Counted from the first letter of the stretch, positions 49,606-59,872 are shown. The stretch: DNA of 64,000 nt from Candidatus Cloacimonadota bacterium (GCA_030445745.1 JASUTE010000004.1:95149-159148), one strand, 5' to 3'. Notes: a model not told the origin generated them from the sequence alone. Program-made: numbers and translations.

Positions 49606-50946
49606 ATGAAAAAAACTTTAATAATTGCGCTTCTTTTAGCCACTATTTCGCTAGGTTTGGCTTTAGATTTTAGATATATAACCCTGTTATTAATTCCAGC
49701 AGTTATCATTTTCTTGCCTAAATCTATATTTGATAGACGTTATATGTTTTTTTTTATTTTGTCAATATTTGCTATATTACCCCAGTTAGAGAGGTATTCT
49801 GTGCTTCCTGTCATTACCAGTTCAATGGCTTCTGTTATTTTACTGATAATGCTGTTTTATAGTTGCAATAACATTAGGCTTTCTAATTCCTATAATATTT
49901 TTTTCTTAATTTTAATAGCATTAATAGCATTTCAAACTTTCAGGGGATATTTTTTAGGATATAAATTCTATTATCTTTTCTCTGAAGCTATAAAATATTT
50001 ATATTACCCAATAGGCTTTTTCTTTACTATGAGTATGTTTAAAGATGATGACAAAGATGAAAGTATAATAAAAAATTTTTTACTTTTTTTTCTAGTTTCA
50101 GGTATCATCATTAGCATACAAATACTTTTCTATCACTTTAACGTTACTAGGGGAGAACGAGTTTTAACGCGCCAAGCAAACCTATTATTAATGTCAATAG
50201 TTGTTGCTATTATATATTTTTTTGCTTATGCGAGAGATATAAAAGAAAAAATAATGATTTCTATTTTACTTATGTTATATATTTTATCAGTGATATTATT
50301 TATGCAACGTTCTTTGTGGGGGGGGATTATAGTAGCCTTATTGTCTTTGATGTTCTGTTTACAAAAGAAGATTATTAAAAGCAATAAAGAGGCAATAATC
50401 ATAGTTTTAATAATTGCTTTATTACTAGCAGTTGTTATAAATATTTATCAGTCAATTAGCTTTAACTCAGATGTCATGTCAACCAGAACAGATGTGCTTG
50501 AAAGTGGTACAAAATCTTTTAGTTTAGGTGTACGTCTTTTATCTTTTGCCCGGATTTTCCAGAAGATAAAAAATCATCCTATTATTGGTTCAGGATTTGG
50601 AGATTCATTAGTGACTCCATATTTAAACAGTAGAGAAGTTGGGTTTGTAGATAATAGCTTTATTGTAATTCTTTGGAAAAGTGGAATACTAGGATTTATG
50701 ATTTTTTGTGTTATTTTTATCCGGTTTTTCTTTCAATTATTCAAAATTATAAATCATTCAAAAAATAAACATTATATATTATTTGCAATATTTTCACTGT
50801 CTACAATTGTTGGACAAATGGTAAACGGGCTTGCTTGCGTTATTATGATTTTGTATCACTTTAATATATATTGGGCAGCAATTATAGCTATTACTGACTA
50901 TATTTACAGGAGGGAATTTTACACACAAAATGAAAAAACTCATTAG
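49606..50946 (+). CDS. O-antigen polymerase/ligase-like membrane protein (Wzy/WaaL fold)
   Basis: A 446-residue protein with about twelve hydrophobic segments. A large loop near residues 290-345 contains RLLSFARIFQKIKNHPIIGSGFGDS, the usual landmark of Wzy_C/O-antigen ligase proteins. It follows the Wzz gene directly and overlaps the flippase gene by 17 bases. Wzy (polymerase) is favoured over ligase by context. Base composition is very AT-rich. Confidence 0.85.
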   Translation: MKKTLIIALLLATISLGLALDFRYITLLLIPAVIIFLPKSIFDRRYMFFFILSIFAILPQLERYSVLPVITSSMASVILLIMLFYSCNNIRLSNSYNIFFLILIALIAFQTFRGYFLGYKFYYLFSEAIKYLYYPIGFFFTMSMFKDDDKDESIIKNFLLFFLVSGIIISIQILFYHFNVTRGERVLTRQANLLLMSIVVAIIYFFAYARDIKEKIMISILLMLYILSVILFMQRSLWGGIIVALLSLMFCLQKKIIKSNKEAIIIVLIIALLLAVVINIYQSISFNSDVMSTRTDVLESGTKSFSLGVRLLSFARIFQKIKNHPIIGSGFGDSLVTPYLNSREVGFVDNSFIVILWKSGILGFMIFCVIFIRFFFQLFKIINHSKNKHYILFAIFSLSTIVGQMVNGLACVIMILYHFNIYWAAIIAITDYIYRREFYTQNEKTH

Positions 50947-52357
50947 TTCAAGCATATGGAATTTTTCAGCTAATTCGATAATAAGAGTATTAAGCTTGAT
51001 TACTTATCCTATTATAGTTAGAAATTTTAATAAGAGTGATATCTCATATTTCAAAGCTTTCCAGTCTCTTATTATGATTTTAATTGCTGTAATTCCTTTG
51101 GGAACGAAACAACTATTTATAAGTGCTCCCAAAAATTTAAAAGAAGAAAGGTGGAAAGTAACTTTTCTAATTACAATTAGTGTATCCTTACTTTTGATAC
51201 TAATAATTAATATTAATAATAGCTGGATTATGAATATTTTGGGCACCCAGTATTCTTTTATTAATAGTAATATACTTACTTTGATAATTTTATTAGCAAG
51301 TTTAAAAACGCTTTTTATTACATTATTGACTAGCAAGATTGATTTTAAGACAATTTCTATAGCGCTTATCATTAAACAATTATGTTTTTATTCGGCAGTT
51401 ATTGTAATTGCATTTTGTAAAAAAATACCAGGTATATTAATTTATTTGGTTATTATGGCTGAAATATTGGAAGTAGTGATATTGGCCTTGAAAATCTATT
51501 CAAAGCGAATTCGTTTCTTACCAAAAAAGAAAGTAAACTTTTTCCTTGATAAGGTTGCTGTTAAGTATATTAGTTTTATTGGGTCAGAACAAATTTTTAA
51601 CGTTTTAGCTCTTCATTTCCCTTCAATCTTTGTTATTTTTCTGATGGGCAGCAAACTCGCCCCTGAATTCCAGTTACCTTTTTATGCGATCAATATTCCT
51701 GCCAGCTTAATTATGATGTCCGTTGCTAAAGTTTTGTTCCCTTATAATTCAGAATATCGAGAAAACTCTATGATGCGTAAAACATATCGTACTGTTATTT
51801 TTGCTTTAACTTTTATCATGGTTCCAGTTCTTATTTCCATATTTATATTAAATAAAGAAATTGTGTCAATTTTGTTTCAACCCGATTGGATCTATGCTAT
51901 GCAAGCGGTTCGGATATTCCCAATAATGATTTTTGTAAATGTTATTTCAAACCCATTTTCTACTATTCCGAACATAAAAGAAAAACCTCAAATTATGTTC
52001 ATTTATTCTCTTGTACTCTTCGCGTTAAGAATGAGTGCTTTGTATTTTGGGTATACTATTTTTGGGTTTATAGGAGCGGTTGTAGCCTTTACCATAGCTG
52101 ATGCTGTAGTACGCTTAATGAAACTTAAAATAGATCTGCAGCTGATCGAGTACAAAATATTAGATTTTTTAAATAACATAAAACTAAATTTATTTGCGGG
52201 AGGGATCTATCTAATCAGCTTTTTCATACTAAAACTGGTTTTGCCTAAATATATTGCTCTATCAGCAAGTTTATTATTTTGCCTTGTTTTTATTGTTCTT
52301 ACTCAGAAGCAAAGAATAATTAATTTGTTACATAAAGTGAAAATGGAGCGAAAGTGA
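50930..52357 (+). CDS. Wzx-type oligosaccharide flippase
   Basis: A 475-residue MOP-superfamily membrane protein with about 12-14 helices. It begins SSSIWNFSANSIIRVLSLITYPIIVR, as is typical of Wzx/RfbX proteins. It moves lipid-linked oligosaccharide across the inner membrane for the Wzy polymerase encoded before it. Its TGA overlaps the next start as GTGA. Confidence 0.87.
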   Translation: MKKLISSSIWNFSANSIIRVLSLITYPIIVRNFNKSDISYFKAFQSLIMILIAVIPLGTKQLFISAPKNLKEERWKVTFLITISVSLLLILIININNSWIMNILGTQYSFINSNILTLIILLASLKTLFITLLTSKIDFKTISIALIIKQLCFYSAVIVIAFCKKIPGILIYLVIMAEILEVVILALKIYSKRIRFLPKKKVNFFLDKVAVKYISFIGSEQIFNVLALHFPSIFVIFLMGSKLAPEFQLPFYAINIPASLIMMSVAKVLFPYNSEYRENSMMRKTYRTVIFALTFIMVPVLISIFILNKEIVSILFQPDWIYAMQAVRIFPIMIFVNVISNPFSTIPNIKEKPQIMFIYSLVLFALRMSALYFGYTIFGFIGAVVAFTIADAVVRLMKLKIDLQLIEYKILDFLNNIKLNLFAGGIYLISFFILKLVLPKYIALSASLLFCLVFIVLTQKQRIINLLHKVKMERK

Positions 52358-53514
52358 AAAAAATAGTTTATATGGTTGTCCTGAATAATGTAATTTATGA
52401 TGCACGTGTTTTAAGAGAAGCCAAAGCATTATCAAGGAAATATGAAGTTCAAATACTGGGAATTAAGCAAAGTGAAACCGATTTAACTAACCACAAGGTT
52501 TCTGGAATAAATATACATTTGTTTCACCTTTTAACAAAAAATATATTGCCCAAGAACAACCTCGGATGGAGTATAAAATATCTCGAATTTATAATAAAAG
52601 CTAACTTGTATTTAGTTTTTAAGAAGTTAGATTTTTTACATGCCCATAACTTAAATGCACTCTTACCAATATATTTTTTAGGTAGAATTAAAAAGGCAAA
52701 AATTATTTATGATTCTCATGAGCTCTTTACAGAAATGTCTGGCAAAAAAAATACTTTAATAAATAGATTATGGTTTAGAATAGAAAAATTTTTATTAAAT
52801 AGGGTTAATATAGTAATTGCTGCCAATAAATCTCGGGCCGATATAATGTACAAGGAATATGGCGCTAAAAAAATACCTGAAGTTATTTTAAACATTCCTA
52901 GGAAACAACAAAAAATAGTTCAATATAATAAACTATTTAAATATCTAGAAGAAAATAATATCAGTACTGATAATAAAATTGTAATATATCAGGGCGGAAT
53001 CTCTAAAGCTAGAAATATTGATGTTCTGATAAAATCAGTGAAATTTTGGCAACCTGGAAGCCTACTCTTTTTAATAGGACCTATTTTAAGTTCGGAGAAA
53101 AATGAGCTGGAACAATTAATCAATCAGGAAGCAAGAGTTATTTATCATTCACCGGTAAATTCAGAGGTTTTACCACAATACACCAAATTTGCTGATGTTG
53201 GTATAGTTATATATGCTAACGATTGTAGAAATAACTATTATTGTGCTCCTAATAAATTATATGAATATATTTTTTCTAGTATACCGGTATGTGGCAGTAA
53301 TTTACCAGAAATTAAAAAGGTAATATCAAAGTACAAAGTAGGCGAGATCTTTGAGGATTCCAACCCAAAATCTATTGCTAGAGCTATTAATAAAATTTTA
53401 TCTAATTATGAAAACTATAATAAGAAAGAAATATACACAAAAATTATTGAAGAAGTAAATTGGGAAAAACAGGCTGAAAAACTGTTAAATATTTATAAAA
53501 GAATAACTGGCTGA
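52354..53514 (+). CDS. Glycosyltransferase family 4-like (GT-B fold)
   Basis: A 386-residue GT-B glycosyltransferase. The N-terminal lobe contains NNVIYDARVLREAKAL and FLHAHNLNALLP. The C-terminal lobe has YQGGISKARNID, LLFLIGPI and the nucleotide-sugar binding segment APNKLYEYIFSSIPV with an acidic residue. The start codon is GTG, overlapping the flippase stop. Donor and acceptor sugars are unknown. Confidence 0.87.
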   Translation: MKKIVYMVVLNNVIYDARVLREAKALSRKYEVQILGIKQSETDLTNHKVSGINIHLFHLLTKNILPKNNLGWSIKYLEFIIKANLYLVFKKLDFLHAHNLNALLPIYFLGRIKKAKIIYDSHELFTEMSGKKNTLINRLWFRIEKFLLNRVNIVIAANKSRADIMYKEYGAKKIPEVILNIPRKQQKIVQYNKLFKYLEENNISTDNKIVIYQGGISKARNIDVLIKSVKFWQPGSLLFLIGPILSSEKNELEQLINQEARVIYHSPVNSEVLPQYTKFADVGIVIYANDCRNNYYCAPNKLYEYIFSSIPVCGSNLPEIKKVISKYKVGEIFEDSNPKSIARAINKILSNYENYNKKEIYTKIIEEVNWEKQAEKLLNIYKRITG

Positions 53515-53519
53515 AGAAT

Positions 53520-54611
53520 ATGAAAAAAGTGTTTATATTTACTAGTGTTCATAAATGGGATGATATAAGGATATTCAAAAAAGAAGCAACTTCATTAGCT
53601 AAAAATTTTGATGTAGAACTACATGCTCCTGCTAATTTTGAGTTTAAAGAGAAAAATAATGTTAAAATCTACGGCTTGCCAGTTTGGGAAAAAAGGATTG
53701 ATAGAAAGCAAACTAGGAAAATTTTATGGTCCAGAATTAAGCAAAGCAACGCTGATATTTTTCATTTTCATGACCCTGAATTATTATTTCATGGGTTTTT
53801 TATTAAGTTATTTAAACGAAAAAAAGTGATTTTTGACATTCATGAGAATGTTGCATGGCAAATTCTTAATAAAACATATATTCCAACTAGAATTTTAAGA
53901 AAAATTATTTCAAGCTTATATTCATATATTCAGAAAATTTCCTGTAGTTTTTTTGATGTAAATATAGTAGCAGGTGATGGTATTTTAAAGAATTATTCTA
54001 AGAGAGAGGTCATAAACAATTATCCGATCTTGAAGGCCATTAAACCAGCTACAAGCAAGGATTTCTCATATTTGGCTTACCTGGGTGGCATAACACGAAT
54101 TAGAGGAATTGTTGAAAGTTTGCAAGCAATTAGAATGGTAAATATGAAACGAGATAATAAAATTAAACTAATTCTAATTGGTCCTTTCGAAGATGAGAAT
54201 CTTAAATATGAGTTATTAACTGAGTATAAAGAAGAAGTGGAATATTTAGGTATTTTAGATCAAGTATCAGCATTTGATAAAATAAAAAAATGTTTTGCCG
54301 GATTTGCTTTATATCAACCGGTACCTAACCACTATAATTTACGTTCCAATAAGGTGTTTGAGTATCTTGCTTTAAAAATTCCGGTAATTTATCCTAATTA
54401 TAAAGATTGGATAAAAAAGTTGGGTGATGGTAAGGTTGGATATGCAGTGGATCCAAAAAGAATCAGTGAAATCAGTTCTAAAATAGAATTATTATTAAAT
54501 GATAAAGATGGTTATAGAAAAATATTGAATAATACAAGAACTCTTGTAGATTCCAACTTTAGTTGGGATAGTGAAGAAAAGAAACTGTTACACATTTACA
54601 GAAAATTATAG
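53520..54611 (+). CDS. Glycosyltransferase (GT-B fold)
   Basis: A 363-residue enzyme built like the preceding one: N-terminal VHKWDDIRIFKKEATSLAKNF and DIFHFHDPELLFHGF, C-terminal YLGGITRIRGIVESL, LILIGPFED and LRSNKVFEYLALKIPVIYP. The HxHDPEL segment is common in capsule and O-antigen GT4 enzymes. Similarity of plan suggests the two genes derive from an old duplication. Confidence 0.87.
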   Translation: MKKVFIFTSVHKWDDIRIFKKEATSLAKNFDVELHAPANFEFKEKNNVKIYGLPVWEKRIDRKQTRKILWSRIKQSNADIFHFHDPELLFHGFFIKLFKRKKVIFDIHENVAWQILNKTYIPTRILRKIISSLYSYIQKISCSFFDVNIVAGDGILKNYSKREVINNYPILKAIKPATSKDFSYLAYLGGITRIRGIVESLQAIRMVNMKRDNKIKLILIGPFEDENLKYELLTEYKEEVEYLGILDQVSAFDKIKKCFAGFALYQPVPNHYNLRSNKVFEYLALKIPVIYPNYKDWIKKLGDGKVGYAVDPKRISEISSKIELLLNDKDGYRKILNNTRTLVDSNFSWDSEEKKLLHIYRKL

Positions 54612-54613
54612 AG

Positions 54614-56515
54614 ATGAAAAAGAATATAATAATTTCGATTATAACATTAATAATTGTTGTGTTTTTAATTCTAGCACCAACAATATACAGAGAGAATCAA
54701 ATAAAATCTTTTGAAATAAAACTGAATGATTATTGCGATTATTTTTTTTATCTAAAAACACAGAAGCGAGATAAACACAGAGCTTTACAGATAGCAAACA
54801 ATTCCTTAGGAAATAAATTTGAATTTCAAATCAAAACTTCCGATTATCCTTTATTAGAAGTAGAAAAACCACAAGAATTGTGGACCAAGAATAATTTTTA
54901 TAATAATACCCATGAATTTTATGGACATTCATTGATAATTTTGTGGGATTTAATTTTAGCTCATCAGCAAACGGGTAATGCAGACTACCTTTTAAAAGGA
55001 GAAGAACTTATAACGTCTTGGATTAACAATAATGAACGATTTGATCCTCTGAATCAACGCTATGCCTGGGAAGATCATTCAACTGCTAAAAGAATAATAG
55101 CTATATTGTTATTTTCCGATTATGCAAAACAATATATACAATTTAATAAGAAATTTTTTACTAATATAACTAAACTGACTAATTATTCAGCTGAATTTCT
55201 CAACAGTGATCAAAATTATTCTTTTAATCATAATCACGGGATATATCAGGATATTGCTCTTTTAACCATAGCACTACATTGTCAAAATATGAAAATATCT
55301 GACCAACTGATTAAAAGGGCTAATTCCCGCTTTGAGAAACAAGTTTTGGCTACATTTTCTCTTAATGGCTTTCATTTAGAGAATTCTCCAGGTTATCATT
55401 TTGTTACTACCGATAGATGTAACGATTTTAAGAGACTATATAAACTAACAGATTATAGCTTAGGTAGTAGAATAGAAAATATTATAAAAAAGGCGAATAG
55501 GAACAGAAAGCTATTTGTTATGCCAAATAATAAAATACTTAACTTTGGTGATACAAATAGTGAGGAGATAGTTCCTGAATACGAGGCAGATTCTTTATTG
55601 GTTTTCGACCAGCAAGCTGGCTATTTTATTTTTAAATATGACTACAACTATTTAGCAGTTAAAACCAGCAGTGTATTGCAAACACATAGACATTATGATG
55701 ACATGTCATTTATAATATTTATAGATGGTGAACAGTTAACATATGATCCTGGCTTTCTAACCTATGCCAAAACTGAAACAAAATATTATTCTAAGAGTAT
55801 GCAAGCTCATAATACAATTATTCCAAAAGAAAAATTAGGTGATTATAATTTTGATTATAACTCCAATTTTGTAAAATATTTTGTGAACGACGAGTTTTTG
55901 CTAGTAGCCATAAAAACCAAAAATGAAAATATTTACCGAAATATTATCTTCGATTATTCTAATATGTTATGTATTATAGAAGACGAAATTAAACAAAATG
56001 GAGATTTTTGTCAGATTATTAATTATAATAATAACTCTAAATTTAGATTGTACCTATCAGAAAGAGGAAAATTTTATCATGGCTCCAATAAGCCTAAACT
56101 CGGTTGGAAAGCACTTCCCTTACAAAAATTAGTAGCAGCTGATACTTATATAAACTGTGGAAAAGATAGTTTATTATTCAGCTTTAGCAAAAATAAAATA
56201 ATCAAAATTATATCAGATGAAGGTTCTTATATCATTAAAACAAACAAGGATAAAATAAAATTGAATTTAGATATAAAATATAAAGATTTTCCCGCAAAAA
56301 AAGTTCCCCCAAAAATTGGTCATATCTCCAAAACCAGATTAAGCTATTATCGTAGGAATCAATTATTATTTATTAATATTTTTATTACTATATTTGTGAT
56401 TTTATTAAATATTATCTGTAAAAGAATTAAACCTGGGTTAAGGAAATTTTTATTGACACCGCTATTTATTCAGCTATTTTTAATATTTATTTTGTATTGG
56501 AAATATATTAACTAA
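54614..56515 (+). CDS. Heparinase II/III-like protein with membrane anchors
   Basis: A 633-residue protein with an N-terminal membrane helix (residues 5-23) and two C-terminal helices (about 580-600 and 612-628). An (alpha/alpha) toroid domain spans about residues 80-300, with YAWEDHSTAKRI, NHNHGIYQDIALL and HLENSPGYHF. A heparinase_II_III beta-sandwich domain follows, with HRHYDDMSF and the metal/active-site region YDPGFLTY. Such proteins cleave uronic-acid polysaccharides. Inside a Wzx/Wzy locus it more likely trims or modifies the organism's own polymer, which would then contain uronic acid (inference). Confidence 0.85.
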   Translation: MKKNIIISIITLIIVVFLILAPTIYRENQIKSFEIKLNDYCDYFFYLKTQKRDKHRALQIANNSLGNKFEFQIKTSDYPLLEVEKPQELWTKNNFYNNTHEFYGHSLIILWDLILAHQQTGNADYLLKGEELITSWINNNERFDPLNQRYAWEDHSTAKRIIAILLFSDYAKQYIQFNKKFFTNITKLTNYSAEFLNSDQNYSFNHNHGIYQDIALLTIALHCQNMKISDQLIKRANSRFEKQVLATFSLNGFHLENSPGYHFVTTDRCNDFKRLYKLTDYSLGSRIENIIKKANRNRKLFVMPNNKILNFGDTNSEEIVPEYEADSLLVFDQQAGYFIFKYDYNYLAVKTSSVLQTHRHYDDMSFIIFIDGEQLTYDPGFLTYAKTETKYYSKSMQAHNTIIPKEKLGDYNFDYNSNFVKYFVNDEFLLVAIKTKNENIYRNIIFDYSNMLCIIEDEIKQNGDFCQIINYNNNSKFRLYLSERGKFYHGSNKPKLGWKALPLQKLVAADTYINCGKDSLLFSFSKNKIIKIISDEGSYIIKTNKDKIKLNLDIKYKDFPAKKVPPKIGHISKTRLSYYRRNQLLFINIFITIFVILLNIICKRIKPGLRKFLLTPLFIQLFLIFILYWKYIN

Positions 56516-56528
56516 AGTGTGGGGGATT

Positions 56529-57749
56529 ATGAAAATTATGTATATTAGCCAATATTTTTACCCAGAAGTCTGTGCTCCAGTTAATCGAGCACATTCGAAT
56601 GCCAAGCTGTTAAGCGAAATGGGGCATGATATCACCGTTGTAAGTGAGATCCCGAACCATCCAAAGGGAATTGTATTTCCGGAATACAAAAACAAAATCT
56701 ATCAATCGGATAATCAGCTTGGGTTTAAAACTGTTAGGCTCTGGGTTTTTACCAGTAAGAAGAAAAATTTTATTACCAGGCTTCTTTTTTACTTCAGCTT
56801 CTTATTCTCTGCTTTAATCTATTCTCTTTTTAATTTCCGAAAATACGATATAATATATATTAGTTCTCCTCCTTTATTTGTTGCCCTTATCGGAATAATT
56901 ATCAAGAAGATTGAACCTAAGAAGAAAGTTGTTTTTGAAGTTAGAGATCTGTGGCCAGATAGTGCAATACAATTAGGTGAATTAAAAAATAAAGTGCTGG
57001 TTAAGTTTAGTTTCTTTTTGGAAAAAAATATCTATAAACTGGCAGACAAAATAGTTGTCATCTCAGACCATATGAAAAATGAAATTAAAGAAAAAGGTAT
57101 TGAACCTGAAAAAATTTCTGTAGTTCATAATGGAACTGATTTAAATAGTATTCAAATTAATAAAAACTTGAGTAGGAAAGAAATTTATAAGGATAAAGCC
57201 GATAAATTTATTGTAGTCTATGCGGGTAATATTGGTCTGGCACAGAATCTAGAAATTATTGTAGATTCCGCTGAGATTCTGAAAAATGAGAAAGATATAT
57301 TTTTCTATATAATTGGCGAAGGCCCTAATAAACAAAAATTGAAAAACAGAAAAGAACAAAAGAAAATAAACAATATTTCTTTTATAGATGAAATTTCTCG
57401 TAAAGATATTCATAATTATCTTTATCAGGCAGATTGTGGCGTGGTTCCTTTAAGAGATTTGAAATTATTTCATGGTGCTCTTCCTTCCAAAATTTTTGAT
57501 TATTTAGCTTGTGCTTTACCTATTTTAGTTGGAATTGAGGGTGAAGCAAGAAAATTAGTGAATGAATCTAATACAGGTTTGTACTACAAACCAGAAAATT
57601 CTAGTGATCTTGCCGCTAAAATTATGTATCTCTACAAAAATAGAGATATCTTGAAAGAGTTTTCTAATAATGCCAGATCTTTTGTTGAGGAAAATTTCAC
57701 TAGAAAGAAATTAGCTAAAAAACTGGAAAAAATTCTATTAGAGGTATAA
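56529..57749 (+). CDS. WbuB-like glycosyltransferase family 4
   Basis: A 406-residue GT-B enzyme. The N-terminus MKIMYISQYFYPEVCAP with HDITVVSEIPNHPKG and the core VVFEVRDLWPDS are close to the WbuB/FucNAc-transferase group. The C-terminal donor lobe has YAGNIGLAQNLEII and PSKIFDYLACALPIL. A GGGGGA ribosome-binding site precedes ATG 56529; the in-frame GTG at 56517 lies before it and is not used. It probably adds one sugar of the repeat unit. Confidence 0.9.
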   Translation: MKIMYISQYFYPEVCAPVNRAHSNAKLLSEMGHDITVVSEIPNHPKGIVFPEYKNKIYQSDNQLGFKTVRLWVFTSKKKNFITRLLFYFSFLFSALIYSLFNFRKYDIIYISSPPLFVALIGIIIKKIEPKKKVVFEVRDLWPDSAIQLGELKNKVLVKFSFFLEKNIYKLADKIVVISDHMKNEIKEKGIEPEKISVVHNGTDLNSIQINKNLSRKEIYKDKADKFIVVYAGNIGLAQNLEIIVDSAEILKNEKDIFFYIIGEGPNKQKLKNRKEQKKINNISFIDEISRKDIHNYLYQADCGVVPLRDLKLFHGALPSKIFDYLACALPILVGIEGEARKLVNESNTGLYYKPENSSDLAAKIMYLYKNRDILKEFSNNARSFVEENFTRKKLAKKLEKILLEV

Positions 57750-57750
57750 A

Positions 57751-58728
57751 ATGAAAGTACTAATTACTGGTTCAAACGGTTATGTTGGTTCACATCTTAT
57801 GTATTTTCTGGAACAAAGTAACATAGAAGTATGGGGAATTGATAAAAGTGAAAAATGTAATATCGATCCACACCCAAAAACAAGCATAGGTGATATAAGA
57901 AATCTCGACGATTTAATGCAATTTAAAGAGGTTGATTTTGATGTTATTATTCATTGTGCTGCTGATAAACATGATTTTGGTATTTCCAAAGAAAGCTATT
58001 TCAGCAATAATGAATACGGCACAAAAGTGCTGATGCAATTTGCTCGCAGACAGAATATCAATAAAATTATTTATTATTCTACTGTATCTGTTTATGGTCA
58101 CCAAGATCATCCTTGCGATGAAACAGCAGAATATAAATCCAATACAGTTTATGGTGATTCAAAATTTGCCGGTGAAAAGGTTATTTGGAAGTGGCAAGCA
58201 GAAGATTCCCTAAATAGGCAAGCAATTATTTTACGACCTTCAGTAATATATGGTCCTTATAATTTTGCGAATATGTATAACCTTATTAGGCAGCTGAATA
58301 AATTCCCTTGGTTTATGGTAGGGAAGGGAAATCATATAAAATCGTTGGTTGCCTTAGAAAATATGCTGGATATTACTTTTTTTGTTTTAGATAAATTTAA
58401 ACCAGGAGTACAAAATTTTAATTGCATCGATAAACCTTATTTAACTGTTTGGCAGTTAATGGAAATTATTGCTTCTAATGACGGCTTTTCCTTGCCGAAA
58501 ATAAAGATTCCTTTGTGGTTAGCAATATTAATTGGAAGATTTTTTGATGTATTCAATAAATTAATAGGTAAAGATCTACCAATTAATAGCGATAGAATGA
58601 AAAAGTTTGGAACTGCAACAGATTATAGGGCAGAAAAAATTCGGGAACTTGGATATGTACAGCAACATTCTATCAAAGAAGTATTAGATAAAACATGCAA
58701 ATGGTACAAAGAAATTAACGAGTTATAG
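57751..58728 (+). CDS. NAD-dependent epimerase/dehydratase (extended SDR)
   Basis: A 325-residue enzyme with Rossmann motif GSNGYVGSH, a serine-tyrosine-lysine set (STVSVYG; YGDSK) and the substrate lobe motif LRPSVIYGP. It belongs with sugar-nucleotide epimerases and reductases. The specific reaction cannot be read from sequence. It lies one base after the WbuB-like gene. Confidence 0.87.
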   Translation: MKVLITGSNGYVGSHLMYFLEQSNIEVWGIDKSEKCNIDPHPKTSIGDIRNLDDLMQFKEVDFDVIIHCAADKHDFGISKESYFSNNEYGTKVLMQFARRQNINKIIYYSTVSVYGHQDHPCDETAEYKSNTVYGDSKFAGEKVIWKWQAEDSLNRQAIILRPSVIYGPYNFANMYNLIRQLNKFPWFMVGKGNHIKSLVALENMLDITFFVLDKFKPGVQNFNCIDKPYLTVWQLMEIIASNDGFSLPKIKIPLWLAILIGRFFDVFNKLIGKDLPINSDRMKKFGTATDYRAEKIRELGYVQQHSIKEVLDKTCKWYKEINEL

Positions 58729-58730
58729 CA

Positions 58731-59792
58731 ATGAAACTTCTCACAATTATTGGAGCTAGACCGCAATTTATTAAAGCAGCTACTGTTAGCAGGGTAGTAG
58801 CAGAAAAAGATGATATCCAAGAAGTAATTGTTCATACAGGACAGCATTTCGATGACAATATGAGCCAGATTTTTTTTCAGCAGATGCAGATACCGAAACC
58901 AGACTATAATTTGGAAATCAACAGCCTTTCCCACGGAGCCATGACTGGCCGCATGCTGGAAAAAATTGAAACTGTTTTGCAAAAAGAAAAACCAGACTGG
59001 GTTTTGGTGTATGGTGATACAAATTCTACCATTGCTGGTGCTCTGGCTGCCAAGAAACTTCATATTAAAGTTGCTCATGTGGAAGCTGGGCTGCGTTCTT
59101 TTAACATGCGCATGCCCGAAGAGGTTAATCGAATCCTTACCGATAGAATTAGTGATATACTCTTTTGCCCTACCCAAACTGCGGTAGATAACCTTACCAA
59201 AGAAGGATTCGAACATCTGCCAGCGATAATAGATAGATGCGGCGATGTGATGTATGATGCAGCTTTGTTTTATACGAAAAGAAGTCGGAAACCAAAACTG
59301 GAATTGCCAGAAAAATTTTTACTGGCAACCTGCCATCGCGCCGAAAATACTGATGATGAAGATAGATTGGCGCAAATTTTTGCTGCTTTTGCCGAAATTT
59401 CCCAGCAAACTTCTATCATTTTACCTCTACATCCCCGTACCCGCAAAATATTAGATAAAAGAAATATCAAAATAGATGCTAAAAATCTCTTACTCATTGA
59501 ACCGGTAGGCTATTTGGAAATGGTATGGCTGCTGCAAAATTGCCAAATGGTGCTTACCGATAGTGGTGGCTTGCAAAAGGAAGCTTACTTTTTTCAAAAA
59601 CCATGCCTTACCTTGCGTGATGAAACAGAATGGATTGAACTTGTTCAAAACAGTGTAAATAAAATATGCGGTGCTTCCAAACATCTTATACTAAAGAATT
59701 TTAAACAATTCTCTAGCCAAAAAATAAAATTTCCTAAACAGCTTTACGGCAATGGTAAAGCAGCCCAGCGCATTGTCTCACTTCTAAAATAA
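58731..59792 (+). CDS. wecB: UDP-N-acetylglucosamine 2-epimerase (non-hydrolysing)
   Basis: A 353-residue enzyme that makes UDP-ManNAc from UDP-GlcNAc. Signatures are IIGARPQFIKAA, VYGDTNSTIAGALAA, HVEAGLRSF, MPEEVNRILTDRISD and the LTDSGGLQKEA donor loop. Last gene of the polysaccharide locus. Its composition is less AT-rich than the glycosyltransferase genes before it. Confidence 0.95.
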   Translation: MKLLTIIGARPQFIKAATVSRVVAEKDDIQEVIVHTGQHFDDNMSQIFFQQMQIPKPDYNLEINSLSHGAMTGRMLEKIETVLQKEKPDWVLVYGDTNSTIAGALAAKKLHIKVAHVEAGLRSFNMRMPEEVNRILTDRISDILFCPTQTAVDNLTKEGFEHLPAIIDRCGDVMYDAALFYTKRSRKPKLELPEKFLLATCHRAENTDDEDRLAQIFAAFAEISQQTSIILPLHPRTRKILDKRNIKIDAKNLLLIEPVGYLEMVWLLQNCQMVLTDSGGLQKEAYFFQKPCLTLRDETEWIELVQNSVNKICGASKHLILKNFKQFSSQKIKFPKQLYGNGKAAQRIVSLLK

Positions 59793-59818
59793 TCAGCTTG
59801 CAAAAAAAATAACTTGAC

Positions 59819-59860
59819 GTTTTACGTTCCTGGTGTACCAGTTGACCCGTACAGTAAAAC
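59819..59860 (+). promoter_or_regulatory. Probable GntR operator/promoter region
   Basis: GTTTTAC (59819-59825) and GTAAAAC (59854-59860) are exact reverse complements. Between them is a smaller dyad CTGGTgtACCAG (59830-59841). TTGACG (59814) and TTGACC (59842) are possible -35 elements, but no good -10 is seen. The position, 13 bases before the regulator start, suggests autoregulation. Confidence 0.45.
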
Positions 59861-59872
59861 GGTAGGTGGAAT

